Of a stretch of DNA of 13,880 bases, positions 1-6,489 are shown piece after piece; position 1 is the first letter of the stretch; each line of letters opens with the position of its first letter. This DNA comes from JAAFIP01 sp043766985. GTDB lineage: Bacteria; Pseudomonadota; Gammaproteobacteria; Burkholderiales; Burkholderiaceae_C. The position numbers and the translations under genes are program-made. The notes under the pieces are model-generated. The model ran no database searches. It saw nothing but the letters and a program-made list of their open reading frames with translations, and had not been told where the DNA came from. Location: contig JAYUHM010000107.1 in NCBI GenBank assembly GCA_043766985.1, positions 1 through 13,880 of the forward strand, in the 5' to 3' direction.

Positions 1-80
1 TGCCTTGGTTCTTGCCATGTGGGGACTCCTTGTGGGGAAGTCTGTATTGTGACGGAAATTACTCTAATAGAACAGTATTG

Positions 81-217
81 GCTACGCGGCTGTCCCCCGT
101 GTTGGCCTATGGCCAACTCCTCCTCCTTGATGCCGCTACGCCGTACACACCAAGCACCAGGGCATCGAGCCGCGTTGACTAACCACGACTGATCGCCGAC
201 CATCTCTCGTACAAGAC
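81..217 (-). repeat. palindromic dispersed repeat element, copy P1 (diverged)
   Basis: The reverse complement of about 81-142 aligns with 6372-6440: both contain AGCGGCAT, then GAGTTGGC, then CCATAGGC or its shortened form, then GGACAGCCGCG. The centre is a perfect hairpin, GTTGGCC (101-107), loop TAT, GGCCAAC (111-117). Further on, CGTACAAGAC at 208-217 is identical to 6460-6469, again at the outer edge of the other copy. The outer arms have decayed here and about 60 bases of unrelated sequence lie between core and edge, so this is a degenerate or rearranged copy. Nothing else is recognised in bases 1-80. Confidence 0.6.
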
Positions 218-228
218 AAAAAAGACAA

Positions 229-412
229 ATTGCGCCCCAGGATTTGTAGAACTCAAAAGAGCTTGCCGCGTTGCTCTACAGTTTTTGCATCCCAATCACG
301 CTCAATCACCGCTTGCTGGGTTTTGCCGCGTGCGGTTTTGTGCAACGGTTTCGCGGTTTCTTTGATGTGCTATTACTATCGAAAAAATAGCTGCTTGTGC
401 TATATTTCATTG
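229..412 (+). repeat. long inverted repeat, left arm (IR-A)
   Basis: This segment is repeated in inverted orientation at 1251-1436. The best block is 275-323 against 1387-1339, 47 of 49 bases identical by hand alignment. A second block is 376-412 against 1287-1251, 30 of 37 identical. The 52 bases between them are weaker but alignable, and similarity also runs outward through CGCGGC, TTCTACAAA and CTGGGGCGC (read on the minus strand). Short reading frames across it are broken by stops and show no recognisable protein, so I read it as non-coding repeat or the relic of an older element. Confidence 0.75.
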
Positions 413-424
413 GGCCGAAGGCCA
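368..424 (+). repeat. short dispersed repeat R1, copy 1
   Basis: This copy carries the core TAGCTGCTTGTGCTATATT followed by ATTGGGCC-GAA-GGCCAAT, a small hairpin. Related copies lie at 1251-1287, 8787-8841 and 12455-12509 in the opposite orientation. It forms the inner end of the long inverted repeat arm. Short repeats of this look (TAGCTGCTTG..GCTAT with a GGGC..GGCC end) are, from memory, very common in Comamonadaceae intergenic DNA. The stretch 425-542 beyond it shows no gene or other convincing signal. Confidence 0.7.
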
Positions 425-542
425 ATTTGGCCCTCCAAGTGGAATTTCTATCGCAAGCAGCCGACCAATCTGAAAACGTGAACGACAATAACAAACGGGG
501 CCGCTGGCATGGGTCTTGGTTGACCAGTTAAACCCAGGTGCG

Positions 543-977
543 CTACAGCACTGCCTCATCGATTTTTCCATCTGCTAAAGCTGACACGGCGATACCGAAG
601 TTCCTCAGTTGCTCGTAGTTTGTGCGTAACTCAATAACGGTAGAGTGGGTGGCCACCCCATCGGGTTGATCGTCGCTCGTCAGATGCGCCCGACACCCAA
701 CTACCCCGAGTGTTCCGACAGGGTAGAACTGCAAACCCAGTTTGAGCTTGGAGATGGTGCTCGGAGTTTCCATGGTCCAAATACCGCCCCGCAGCTTGTA
801 GCTACCGTCAATAGCCAAGGGATACGTATTGGAAAGCACTTCGCCAAACGCCGCGATCTGACTCAGATTGAACCAGGCGATGCCGACACCAGAAAACCCG
901 CCAGATGAAGCCTCTACGACAAGGCCACCGGCTCCATCTGTGTCGCGGTCAAGAGTGAGGCGCAGTCTATCGGTCAT
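543..977 (-). CDS. hypothetical protein, 144 aa, unrecognised family
   Basis: This is a complete 144-residue reading frame without signal peptide, membrane segment or metal-binding motif. I do not recognise the family. Its pattern suggests a small soluble alpha/beta protein: strands near residues 4-10, 17-23 and 28-36 (GFSGVGIAWFN), a helix at about 37-50, further strands near 77-85 and 91-100, and a closing helix after NYEQLR. The motif of an early glycine-rich strand followed by a short L..I..F helix is reminiscent of some small immunity-like proteins, but that is only an impression. The ATG at 977 has no Shine-Dalgarno sequence. A 20-codon ORF with a strong one ends 9 bases upstream, so translation may be coupled. 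The gene is enclosed by the inverted repeats at 229-412 and 1251-1436, suggesting horizontally acquired cargo. Confidence 0.6.
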   Translation of the reverse strand: MTDRLRLTLDRDTDGAGGLVVEASSGGFSGVGIAWFNLSQIAAFGEVLSNTYPLAIDGSYKLRGGIWTMETPSTISKLKLGLQFYPVGTLGVVGCRAHLTSDDQPDGVATHSTVIELRTNYEQLRNFGIAVSALADGKIDEAVL

Positions 978-986
978 AGCTAGAGT

Positions 987-1049
987 TCAACGTAACGCAT
1001 ACTGCAAAATCTGCACCGTTGTCTTGCGGGTGCAGTTTAAACGGTGCAT
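987..1049 (-). CDS. 20-codon leader ORF with strong ribosome binding site
   Basis: An ATG at 1049 follows an AGGAG (1060-1056) at an ideal 6-base spacing. It opens a frame of 20 codons beginning MHRLNCTRK and ending with TGA at 989-987, nine bases before the ATG of the 144-aa gene. The larger gene has no ribosome binding site of its own, so this ORF could serve as a translational coupler or attenuating leader peptide. It contains the arms of two competing hairpins (see 1011-1048). The peptide is basic and has no recognisable function. It could also be a chance frame; the good Shine-Dalgarno and placement are the only support. Confidence 0.4.
   Translation of the reverse strand: MHRLNCTRKTTVQILQYALR
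1011..1048 (-). promoter_or_regulatory. two mutually exclusive hairpins in the leader
   Basis: TGCACCGTT (1012-1020) and AACGGTGCA (1040-1048) are perfect 9-base inverted repeats around a 19-base loop. The alternative pairing CTGCACC (1011-1017) with GGTGCAG (1029-1035) uses the same left arm, so only one can form at a time. The outer hairpin begins inside the leader ORF's start codon, so it could influence initiation there. No T-run follows, so this is not a classical terminator. Confidence 0.4.
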
Positions 1050-1073
1050 CACATACTCCTGGAATTGGCTTCT

Positions 1074-1119
1074 AGTATAGGTTTCAAGCACGTTCACTTA
1101 GTCTTTATACAGGTATAAA
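1074..1119 (-). promoter_or_regulatory. putative promoter -10 and upstream operator dyad for the 144-aa gene
   Basis: On the minus strand TATACT (1079-1074) is a good -10 hexamer, placing a transcript start near 1067, just before the leader's AGGAG. No recognisable -35 hexamer lies 16-18 bases upstream. A perfect 16-base dyad, TTTATAC-AG-GTATAAA, occupies 1104-1119, centred about 44 bases upstream of that start. A good -10, a missing -35 and a dyad near -44 would fit an activator-dependent promoter. The regulator is unknown. Confidence 0.35.
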
Positions 1120-1250
1120 ATTTCTGTGAACCTTCGCAACACGCAACTTCATTCAACTGAGATTTTGATCCAGCGCATGCAGCATGGAGACACGTGTGCT
1201 GGCTAATCTCTGACAAACCGCTGAATTGAGAAAGGAATACGCCGTTAGTT

Positions 1251-1436
1251 CAATGAAATACAGCACGAAACGCTACGTTTTCGATAGTGTTTCCGTGCTT
1301 TAAACGAGCCACACCATTGCGCGAAACAGCGCGCTATCAAACCCAGCAAGCGATGATTGAGCGTGATTAGGATGCAAAAACTGTAGAAAGGCGCGGCGGG
1401 GTCTGCAAATTTCTACAAAATCTGGGCGCGTGATTT
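1251..1436 (-). repeat. long inverted repeat, right arm (IR-B), with diverged R1 copy 4
   Basis: This is the inverted partner of 229-412 (47/49 identical in the best block, 1339-1387). Its inner end, 1251-1287, is a diverged copy of dispersed repeat R1: CAATGAAATA-AGCAC is retained, as is TTTTCGATAGT. The similarity fades around 1436-1450. From there to the end of the YdjM-like gene at 1556, and between 1120 and 1250, I see no gene, terminator or other clear signal. Confidence 0.75.
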
Positions 1437-1555
1437 TGGAAGTTTTTGACAGCCCAATTTCCTCAAGCGCCGCCATTTACAAAAGGTAGCAGCGCAATCT
1501 TCAAACAAGCTGTCGTAAGGCGACCAAGGTTGGATACGCAGATGTCGCGCGGTTC

Positions 1556-2113
1556 TCATAAAAACGTTCTGTAGGGACGCTGGGGAACTTGGGCGCTGAA
1601 ATCTGCCCGTTTCCTTACCGGCTTTACTGGCTTTGCGCGGCGACGCCACAACACCGCCGCGCACCCCGTAATGACCAGCTCCAGCAGGACGGATGGGTGC
1701 GTCAGAAAATTAAGCCACCACAGCTCAAACCGGCGCGGCACCTCGATCAGCACATACGGAGTGGTGACCCAGGGCCATAGCCACCAGATATGGCCGGCTA
1801 CCGTATCCAGTACCAAATGCAGCAACCAGCCTACGCAAAACAGAGCCCAAACGATGCGCCAGCGCGGCGCTGCACGCCATAAACACAGGGCCACGGCGAC
1901 TGAGACTATCAAGCACACGATGGGCACGTGTGTTGGGTACACGTGGTGGTTGATGCTGCGGTCAGACACCCCATAGAAGTAAAGCAAGTCGATGTCGGGT
2001 GCGATGCTGCCCAGCAGCAGGGCCAGCCAGGCAGCCCGACATTGGACGGCGGGCCAGCGCCGTGTGATCGCGGCACCCAGCAAATAGCGTGCAGGCATGT
2101 GTGCGATGAACAT
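1556..2113 (-). CDS. YdjM-like inner membrane metal-dependent hydrolase family protein
   Basis: This 185-residue integral membrane protein matches the YdjM / LexA-binding, inner-membrane-associated hydrolase family in its motifs. GSIAPDIDLLY lies near residues 35-45, HHVYPTHVPI near 55-64, and LHLVLDTVAGHIWWLWPW near 98-115. These Asp and His residues are the presumed metal ligands. Hydrophobic segments occur at about 25-47, 64-80, 88-105 and 142-155, and the C-terminal 30 residues are basic and probably cytoplasmic. The ATG at 2113 lies 8 bases after the creD stop with a modest AAGG ribosome binding site, and an in-frame ATG five codons later is an alternative. The tight spacing implies co-transcription with creD and hence possible CreB control. 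The substrate is unknown and the enzymatic activity of this family is largely unproven. No terminator is evident downstream. Confidence 0.75.
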   Translation of the reverse strand: MFIAHMPARYLLGAAITRRWPAVQCRAAWLALLLGSIAPDIDLLYFYGVSDRSINHHVYPTHVPIVCLIVSVAVALCLWRAAPRWRIVWALFCVGWLLHLVLDTVAGHIWWLWPWVTTPYVLIEVPRRFELWWLNFLTHPSVLLELVITGCAAVLWRRRAKPVKPVRKRADFSAQVPQRPYRTFL

Positions 2114-2121
2114 GCGCGGCC

Positions 2122-3483
2122 TTAGGCGGTCTTGTCGGCTGCAGGGCCTGCGAGCGCATACCAGTTCACCTTGCGTGTAAGCGCCATGATGGTGGCCAAG
2201 ACGATAAATAAGGCTACTGCGCCGACCGCGAGTGCGGTTTGCTCCAGCTGCAGCAGCATGTACAGCAAGCCATACAACAACCCAGTCATCAGCCCGAACG
2301 GCAAACCCCGCCAGATGCTGCCCAGCATGTAGCTGGCGTAGTACATCAACAGCAACACACAGGCGCTAGCCGCCGCCGCATAAGCCATGTTGAAACCGAT
2401 CTGCTCACTCAGGCTTACCAGCAATAAAAAGAAGCTGCAAATGGCGCTGCCCACTAAAAAATACTGCACGGGGTGCACGCGCAGACGCTGCATAAACTCA
2501 AACAATCCTACGGCAACGAAAGTCAGCACGATAAACAGCAGGCCATACTTGGTGGCGCGGTCGCTCAGCGAGTAAAAATTGATGGGGTCAACGAAAGACA
2601 CCGACAGCGTTTCAACGCAGCTCTCACGTCCAGTGGTTTTAGCTGCTGCATCAGAGAAAGCGCACAGAGGATAGCCCTTGGATAAACTGTCGCCCACGGT
2701 AGTAGCCAGCGACGAAATGCGCCAAATTCCATCAAAGCCTTTCGCACCAAATGTTCGCTCTGACGGCAAGAAGGTGCCTCCAAACGAGGGGTGCGGCCAA
2801 TTGCCCTTGATAGCTATTTCTGTCGTGCCACCTAGCGGAACAATGGACAGCTTTTCAGTGCCCAGCAGTTCCAGCGCAATGTCTGCAGTGAGGGGTTCTT
2901 TTTGACTGCGCAAGGCGTCGGGCAGCATTGCATGTACGCCACGGCTGTAGTGCGGGTGGAATGTGCCGGGTTTTAATGTCTGGGGCACGCCGCTGACGGA
3001 CAAAGATGCCGAGCGGATGCCGCTGGAGTCAGATACCGACACCATCATGATGGGTGCACCGCAGTTCATGCGCGAATCTTTGACGCTTCTCACCGCTTGC
3101 AAACTGTCCAAGTTAGTCCACGTGGCAGCGATTTTTGCCCTCAAGTTAAACGTGTTGACCTGGTGCAAGCTGCGGCCCCGTTGGTCTATGTCTGCGTCAG
3201 ACTTGAGGGTCAAAGTCTCTGGCAGCGCCGTCAAAATAAACTCGCGCCGCCTTTCTTGTACCGACACGCCTTCAGGGGTTTTGGTGGCTACGTCCCATGT
3301 TTCTAAGCAGGCGCTATGGATAAAGGGGCCGGTCAGTATTTGGCTGCTGCCAATGCTGGCGATGGCGGCGTTGCGCAAGGCAAAGCGGTCTTTGACCAGG
3401 TTTTGAATCAGGCTTAAGCCAAATATCAAGGCTACCAGCACACACACAATGGCCAAGATTTTGGCTAATACAGAATTCTTCAC
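2122..3483 (-). CDS. creD: CreD-family inner membrane protein
   Basis: CreD is the classic output gene of the CreBC system in Enterobacteria and Pseudomonas. It is an inner membrane protein tied to envelope and beta-lactam stress phenotypes, with unknown biochemistry. With the start chosen here it has 453 residues (E. coli CreD about 450). One N-terminal membrane helix (about 7-26) is followed by a large periplasmic domain containing the conserved GNWPHPSFGG (227-236) and FLPSERTF, then five C-terminal helices between about 313 and 436. TKYGLLFIVLTF and HPVQYFLVGSA are very like the E. coli protein. I chose the GTG at 3483 because GGAG sits six bases before it; the in-frame GTG at 3495 would add four residues. 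An exact cre-tag lies about 65 bases upstream. It follows creC by about 90 bases and precedes the YdjM-like gene by 8. Confidence 0.9.
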   Translation of the reverse strand: MKNSVLAKILAIVCVLVALIFGLSLIQNLVKDRFALRNAAIASIGSSQILTGPFIHSACLETWDVATKTPEGVSVQERRREFILTALPETLTLKSDADIDQRGRSLHQVNTFNLRAKIAATWTNLDSLQAVRSVKDSRMNCGAPIMMVSVSDSSGIRSASLSVSGVPQTLKPGTFHPHYSRGVHAMLPDALRSQKEPLTADIALELLGTEKLSIVPLGGTTEIAIKGNWPHPSFGGTFLPSERTFGAKGFDGIWRISSLATTVGDSLSKGYPLCAFSDAAAKTTGRESCVETLSVSFVDPINFYSLSDRATKYGLLFIVLTFVAVGLFEFMQRLRVHPVQYFLVGSAICSFFLLLVSLSEQIGFNMAYAAAASACVLLLMYYASYMLGSIWRGLPFGLMTGLLYGLLYMLLQLEQTALAVGAVALFIVLATIMALTRKVNWYALAGPAADKTA

Positions 3484-3547
3484 AACGCGCTCCACAAGTT
3501 AAGGTGAAGCCAGTGTCTGCCCCATACGTGAGGAGGCGATGAAGTTT

Positions 3548-3563
3548 GTGAAGCAGGTGTGAA
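3548..3563 (-). promoter_or_regulatory. cre-tag: CreB binding site upstream of creD
   Basis: On the minus strand 3563-3548 reads TTCACacctgcTTCAC, an exact match to the TTCAC-N6-TTCAC direct repeat described for CreB in E. coli and its homologue BlrA in Aeromonas. It lies in the creC-creD gap, about 65 bases upstream of the preferred creD start. About 21 bases downstream, TATGGG is a possible weak -10. A further lone TTCAC half-site is at 3508-3504. No second full tag was noticed in the window by eye. Confidence 0.85.
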
Positions 3564-3575
3564 GTTTCGCTAAAT

Positions 3576-4991
3576 TCAGGCGGGAAAGAGCAGTTCTGCG
3601 CGCAGACCACCGCCCGCGTTGGCTATACGCAATTCGCCGCCATGCAGCGCCATAATTTGCCGCACGATGGCCAGGCCCAGGCCGGAGCCGCTGCGTGCGC
3701 CGTCTGGACGTGGCGTGGTAAAAAAGCGCTCGCCTAAACGGGGCAGTGCATAGTCGGGCACGCCACCCGCGTGGTCTTGTACCGTAATGCTGCGGGGTGC
3801 ACATGTGATTTGAATGGCAGCGCCTTGAGGTGAAAAATCAATGGCGTTTTCCAGCAGGTTACTAACGGCCAGAGTAAGTAGATCACGGTCAATGGGGATG
3901 TTGGCGTCTGATGCATCGGCATGAACTGCTATGTTTTTCATACTTGTCTGGGCGTGCAGTGCGGATATTGCCGCTTGCACGCAGTCTGATAAACGCACGG
4001 GCGCAGACACTATCAAGCGCCCATTGGCGACCGAGCGTTGCTCTAGCTTGGTTAGCTCCAGCAGGCGGTCAATCAAGCGCTGCACGCGCTGGGTTTGGTC
4101 GACGACCTGGCCTGCAAACTGCGCACGATCGGCGGCGCTCAGGTGCTCCTGCAGCAGCTCGCCCGAGGCGCGAATGGCGGCCATGGGGCTTTTTAGTTCG
4201 TGGGTGAGCGCGCGCACATAGTTTTCAATGTACTCGCGCCCCTCCAGGCGCTGGCGCATGGACTGCATGGCGAGCGCCAAGTCACCCAGCTCGCCAGGCA
4301 CTTGGGGTACGGCCAGGTTTTGCCCGGCCTGCACGCTTTGCGCATACTGGCGCAGCTTGCGGATGTTCCACACCACCCACAGTGTGACGATAACGCCTAT
4401 CGCCGCCGAAAGCGCCAGCAAGAGCAGGCCATTGACGACCACTTTGCGTTCAGCGCGGTCAATAAAGTCTTGCACCGTGCTGATGGGTTTGGCCACCGTT
4501 AACACCCCAATAATTTTTTGCTGATGCAGCACCGGCGCGGCGACATACATCACCGAGGTGCGGTCATCGGTTTGCACTTCGCGCGTGGCGCGCGCGCCGT
4601 ACTCGCCACGCAAAGTCAGGGCGACATCGCGCCAACGCGAATAGTCTTGGCCTTGCGCCCGGTTCTCCGAGTCAAACAGCACGACGCCTTTGGCATCGGT
4701 CACGTACACCCTGAAGTCAAGCGACTGCTTTTCCATGCCCCAGATTTGCGCGTCGATCGGGCGTGTGGCGTAGTTACGTAGTTGCGCAGCAAAGCGGCCG
4801 TCTTGCAGGTGCCCACCAGCCAGGTCGTCACTGGCCAGTTCGGCCAGAATGTTGGCGGTATCTACCAGCATGTCTTCCATCACTTCGCGCACACTGGGCT
4901 TGATCTCGGCGGTAAAAACGCGCATCACGAAGAATGCCGCCAACCCGTTGATCAAGAAAAATACAAACAGCAGCCGGATACCGAGTTTCAT
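3576..4991 (-). CDS. creC: CreC-type membrane sensor histidine kinase
   Basis: This 471-residue kinase (E. coli CreC is 474) is predicted to autophosphorylate and pass phosphate to CreB. A membrane helix at about 5-25 and another at about 186-208 enclose a periplasmic sensor domain. That domain keeps the CreC hallmarks GQDYSRW (114-120), LTLRGEYGAR (125-134) and SVMYVAAP (146-153). A HAMP linker follows, then the H box ALTHELKSPMAAIR with His264 as phosphoacceptor. The ATP-binding domain has an N box (Asn382 in NLLENAIDF), a G1 box (Asp406 in DHAGGVPDYAL) and a G2 box (SGSGLGLAIV, 434-443). All catalytic residues are present. The ATG overlaps the creB stop by four bases (ATGA), showing translational coupling. 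The signal sensed is unknown here; carbon metabolism and penicillin-binding-protein inhibition are the reported inputs elsewhere. Confidence 0.93.
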   Translation of the reverse strand: MKLGIRLLFVFFLINGLAAFFVMRVFTAEIKPSVREVMEDMLVDTANILAELASDDLAGGHLQDGRFAAQLRNYATRPIDAQIWGMEKQSLDFRVYVTDAKGVVLFDSENRAQGQDYSRWRDVALTLRGEYGARATREVQTDDRTSVMYVAAPVLHQQKIIGVLTVAKPISTVQDFIDRAERKVVVNGLLLLALSAAIGVIVTLWVVWNIRKLRQYAQSVQAGQNLAVPQVPGELGDLALAMQSMRQRLEGREYIENYVRALTHELKSPMAAIRASGELLQEHLSAADRAQFAGQVVDQTQRVQRLIDRLLELTKLEQRSVANGRLIVSAPVRLSDCVQAAISALHAQTSMKNIAVHADASDANIPIDRDLLTLAVSNLLENAIDFSPQGAAIQITCAPRSITVQDHAGGVPDYALPRLGERFFTTPRPDGARSGSGLGLAIVRQIMALHGGELRIANAGGGLRAELLFPA

Positions 4992-5659
4992 GAAATGCTG
5001 TAGCCCATGCTGCGGTGCGTGCTGATGTAGTCACGGCTGGCGTCTACCGCCCGCAGTTTGGCGCGCAAGGTTTTGATGTGCGTGTCTACCGTGCGGTCGG
5101 TGCTGTCGGCGTCTTGGCCCCATACGGCATTGAGCAGGGCCTCGCGTGACTGGATGCGACCGGAAGCTTCCAGCAGCTTGGCCAGCAGCCCATACTCTCG
5201 GCGCGTGAGGTCAAGTACGCAGCCCTGCAAACTGATGCGTTGACCGGCGGCATCCAGTTCAAAAGTGCTGGCAGGTTGGCTTGTAGCCATTGGCAGTGCT
5301 GCACTGCGCCGCAGCAACGCACGCACACGCGCTACCAGCTCACGCGGGCTAAACGGCTTGGCCATGTAGTCGTCGGCGCCCAGCTCCAAGCCGAGCACGC
5401 GGTCAAGCTCCTCGCCGCGTGCGCTGAGCATCAGCACGGGCAGGTGGCCAGACGCGCGCACTTCGCGGCACAGGTCCAGGCCGTTGCCATCAGGCAAGCC
5501 CACATCCAAAATCAGGGCATCCCAGTTTTTAGCCTGAATGTGTGCGCGTGCATCGCGCAGTAGCGTGCAATGCTCTACCGCATAGCCCTCGCGCTGTAGC
5601 GCAAAGACCACCGTTTTGGCGATGGCAGGGTCGTCCTCTAGCAATAACAGATTTGGCAT
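4988..5659 (-). CDS. creB: CreB-type response regulator (OmpR/PhoB family)
   Basis: This 223-residue regulator (E. coli CreB 229) has a receiver domain at 1-120 with acidic Asp9/Asp10, phosphoacceptor Asp52 in LILDVGLPDGNG, Ser79 and Lys101 in the AKPFSPRE stretch. A winged-helix DNA-binding domain at about 132-223 carries the highly CreB-like DRTVDTHIKTLRAKLRA, which would include the recognition helix, and a terminal GYSIS. It should bind TTCAC direct repeats such as the one at 3548-3563. The ATG follows the marC stop by only nine bases and lacks a clear Shine-Dalgarno sequence, so coupling to marC is likely. It overlaps creC by four bases. No creA gene, which precedes creB in E. coli, is present. 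Confidence 0.93.
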   Translation of the reverse strand: MPNLLLLEDDPAIAKTVVFALQREGYAVEHCTLLRDARAHIQAKNWDALILDVGLPDGNGLDLCREVRASGHLPVLMLSARGEELDRVLGLELGADDYMAKPFSPRELVARVRALLRRSAALPMATSQPASTFELDAAGQRISLQGCVLDLTRREYGLLAKLLEASGRIQSREALLNAVWGQDADSTDRTVDTHIKTLRAKLRAVDASRDYISTHRSMGYSIS

Positions 5660-5668
5660 GTCAGCAGT

Positions 5669-6289
5669 TTAGCGGGCCAGTATGGGAAACAGCTTATGCA
5701 ATCCATCAGTCATCACCTCCACGGCCAGCGCAGCCAGAATCAAACCCATCAAACGGGTCATCACGTTGATGCCAGTTTTGCCCAGTACGCGGGCTATCGG
5801 CTGCGCCAGGCTAAAACATAGCGCAGTAGCGATTGCGATGACCAGGCCGTAGGCTACCAAGGTGCCAAGCTGTATGAAGTCCTTGGCTTTTTCGGCGTAG
5901 ATGACCACGGTGGACATGGTGGCGGGGCCGGTGAGCAGCGGGATAGTGAGCGGCACGACGGCGATGCTGGCGCGGACGGAGGCGTCGTGCATTTCGTCAG
6001 CATTGGCTTTAGCTTCAGCCGGTTGCGCGTTGAGCATAGACAAGGCAGAGGTGAGCAACAGCATGCCGCCGCCCACTTGAAAGCTGGCCAGCGAGATGCC
6101 GAAAAACTCTAGGATTTTCAAGCCCAGCAATGCGCTCAGTGCAATGACTACGAAGGTGCTGAAGCTGGAAATTAGAATGGTTTTGCGCCGCAGCTTGGGT
6201 GAAAAGCCCTGCGTGTAGTGGATGAAAAAAGGGATGCAGGCCAGAGGGTTGACGATGGCGAGCAGGGTAACGAGCGCTTTGGTGTCCAT
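5669..6289 (-). CDS. MarC family integral membrane protein
   Basis: With the ATG at 6289 the product has 206 residues, the usual size for MarC / YchE / YhgN proteins. It has about six hydrophobic helices and the family's features: IVNPLACIPFFI near residues 12-23, FGISLASFQVGGGMLLL near 52-68, and VVPLTIPLLTGPATMSTVV in the middle. The family's function is unresolved; the link to multiple antibiotic resistance in E. coli was not borne out and a transport role is only presumed. The frame stays open to 6556, but those 89 extra residues run through the palindromic repeat at 6359-6453 and have no membrane-protein character, so the shorter start is preferred even though it lacks a clear ribosome binding site. 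It lies nine bases before creB and is probably the first gene of a marC-creBC transcript. Confidence 0.85.
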   Translation of the reverse strand: MDTKALVTLLAIVNPLACIPFFIHYTQGFSPKLRRKTILISSFSTFVVIALSALLGLKILEFFGISLASFQVGGGMLLLTSALSMLNAQPAEAKANADEMHDASVRASIAVVPLTIPLLTGPATMSTVVIYAEKAKDFIQLGTLVAYGLVIAIATALCFSLAQPIARVLGKTGINVMTRLMGLILAALAVEVMTDGLHKLFPILAR

Positions 6290-6358
6290 GGGCTGTGAGT
6301 GTAGGGGCAATGCGCGGGCGGCGCCAGCGGTGGATCGCCCACCATGGTCGCAAGAGCT

Positions 6359-6469
6359 GGTCGGCGGTGTACTCATCGCAGCGGCATAAAGGGGGAGTTG
6401 GCGGCCATAGGCTGCCACGGAGGACAGCCGCGGAGATGAGTACGCCGTCGGCCTGCTCCCGTACAAGAC
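6359..6469 (+). repeat. palindromic dispersed repeat element, copy P2 (best preserved)
   Basis: Arms 6359-6377 and 6435-6453 are 19-base inverted repeats with 16 of 19 identical. On the plus strand all three differences give G-U pairs. Inside lie GCGGC (6381-6385) with GCCGC (6427-6431), and the central hairpin TGGCGGCC (6399-6406), loop ATA, GGCTGCCA (6410-6417). The whole element can fold into one interrupted stem. Right of it, CTCCCGTACAAGAC ends the conserved stretch, shared with copies at 208-217 and 7949-7972. It sits between the short-chain dehydrogenase and marC, both on the minus strand, where it may act as an mRNA stabilising or attenuating structure. It has no coding capacity and resembles REP/MITE-class elements. 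Confidence 0.7.
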
Positions 6470-6489
6470 TGAGGCAAGACAGACAAGTC

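Noticed and set aside
230..481. An 83-codon plus-strand reading frame
   Set aside because: It runs through the inverted repeat arm and the R1 repeat, has no ribosome binding site or protein-like pattern, and its counterpart in the other arm is not open.
978..1060. Possible integron attC-like site (GTTGAAC and dyads near the 144-aa gene)
   Set aside because: The short GTTRRRY-type match is not partnered by a properly spaced complementary core, and the flanking repeats are inverted rather than in the direct arrangement of cassettes.
1413..1664. An 83-codon minus-strand reading frame overlapping the YdjM-like gene end
   Set aside because: It overlaps a well-supported gene in another frame and half of it lies in repeat-adjacent non-coding DNA; no start signal or recognisable protein.
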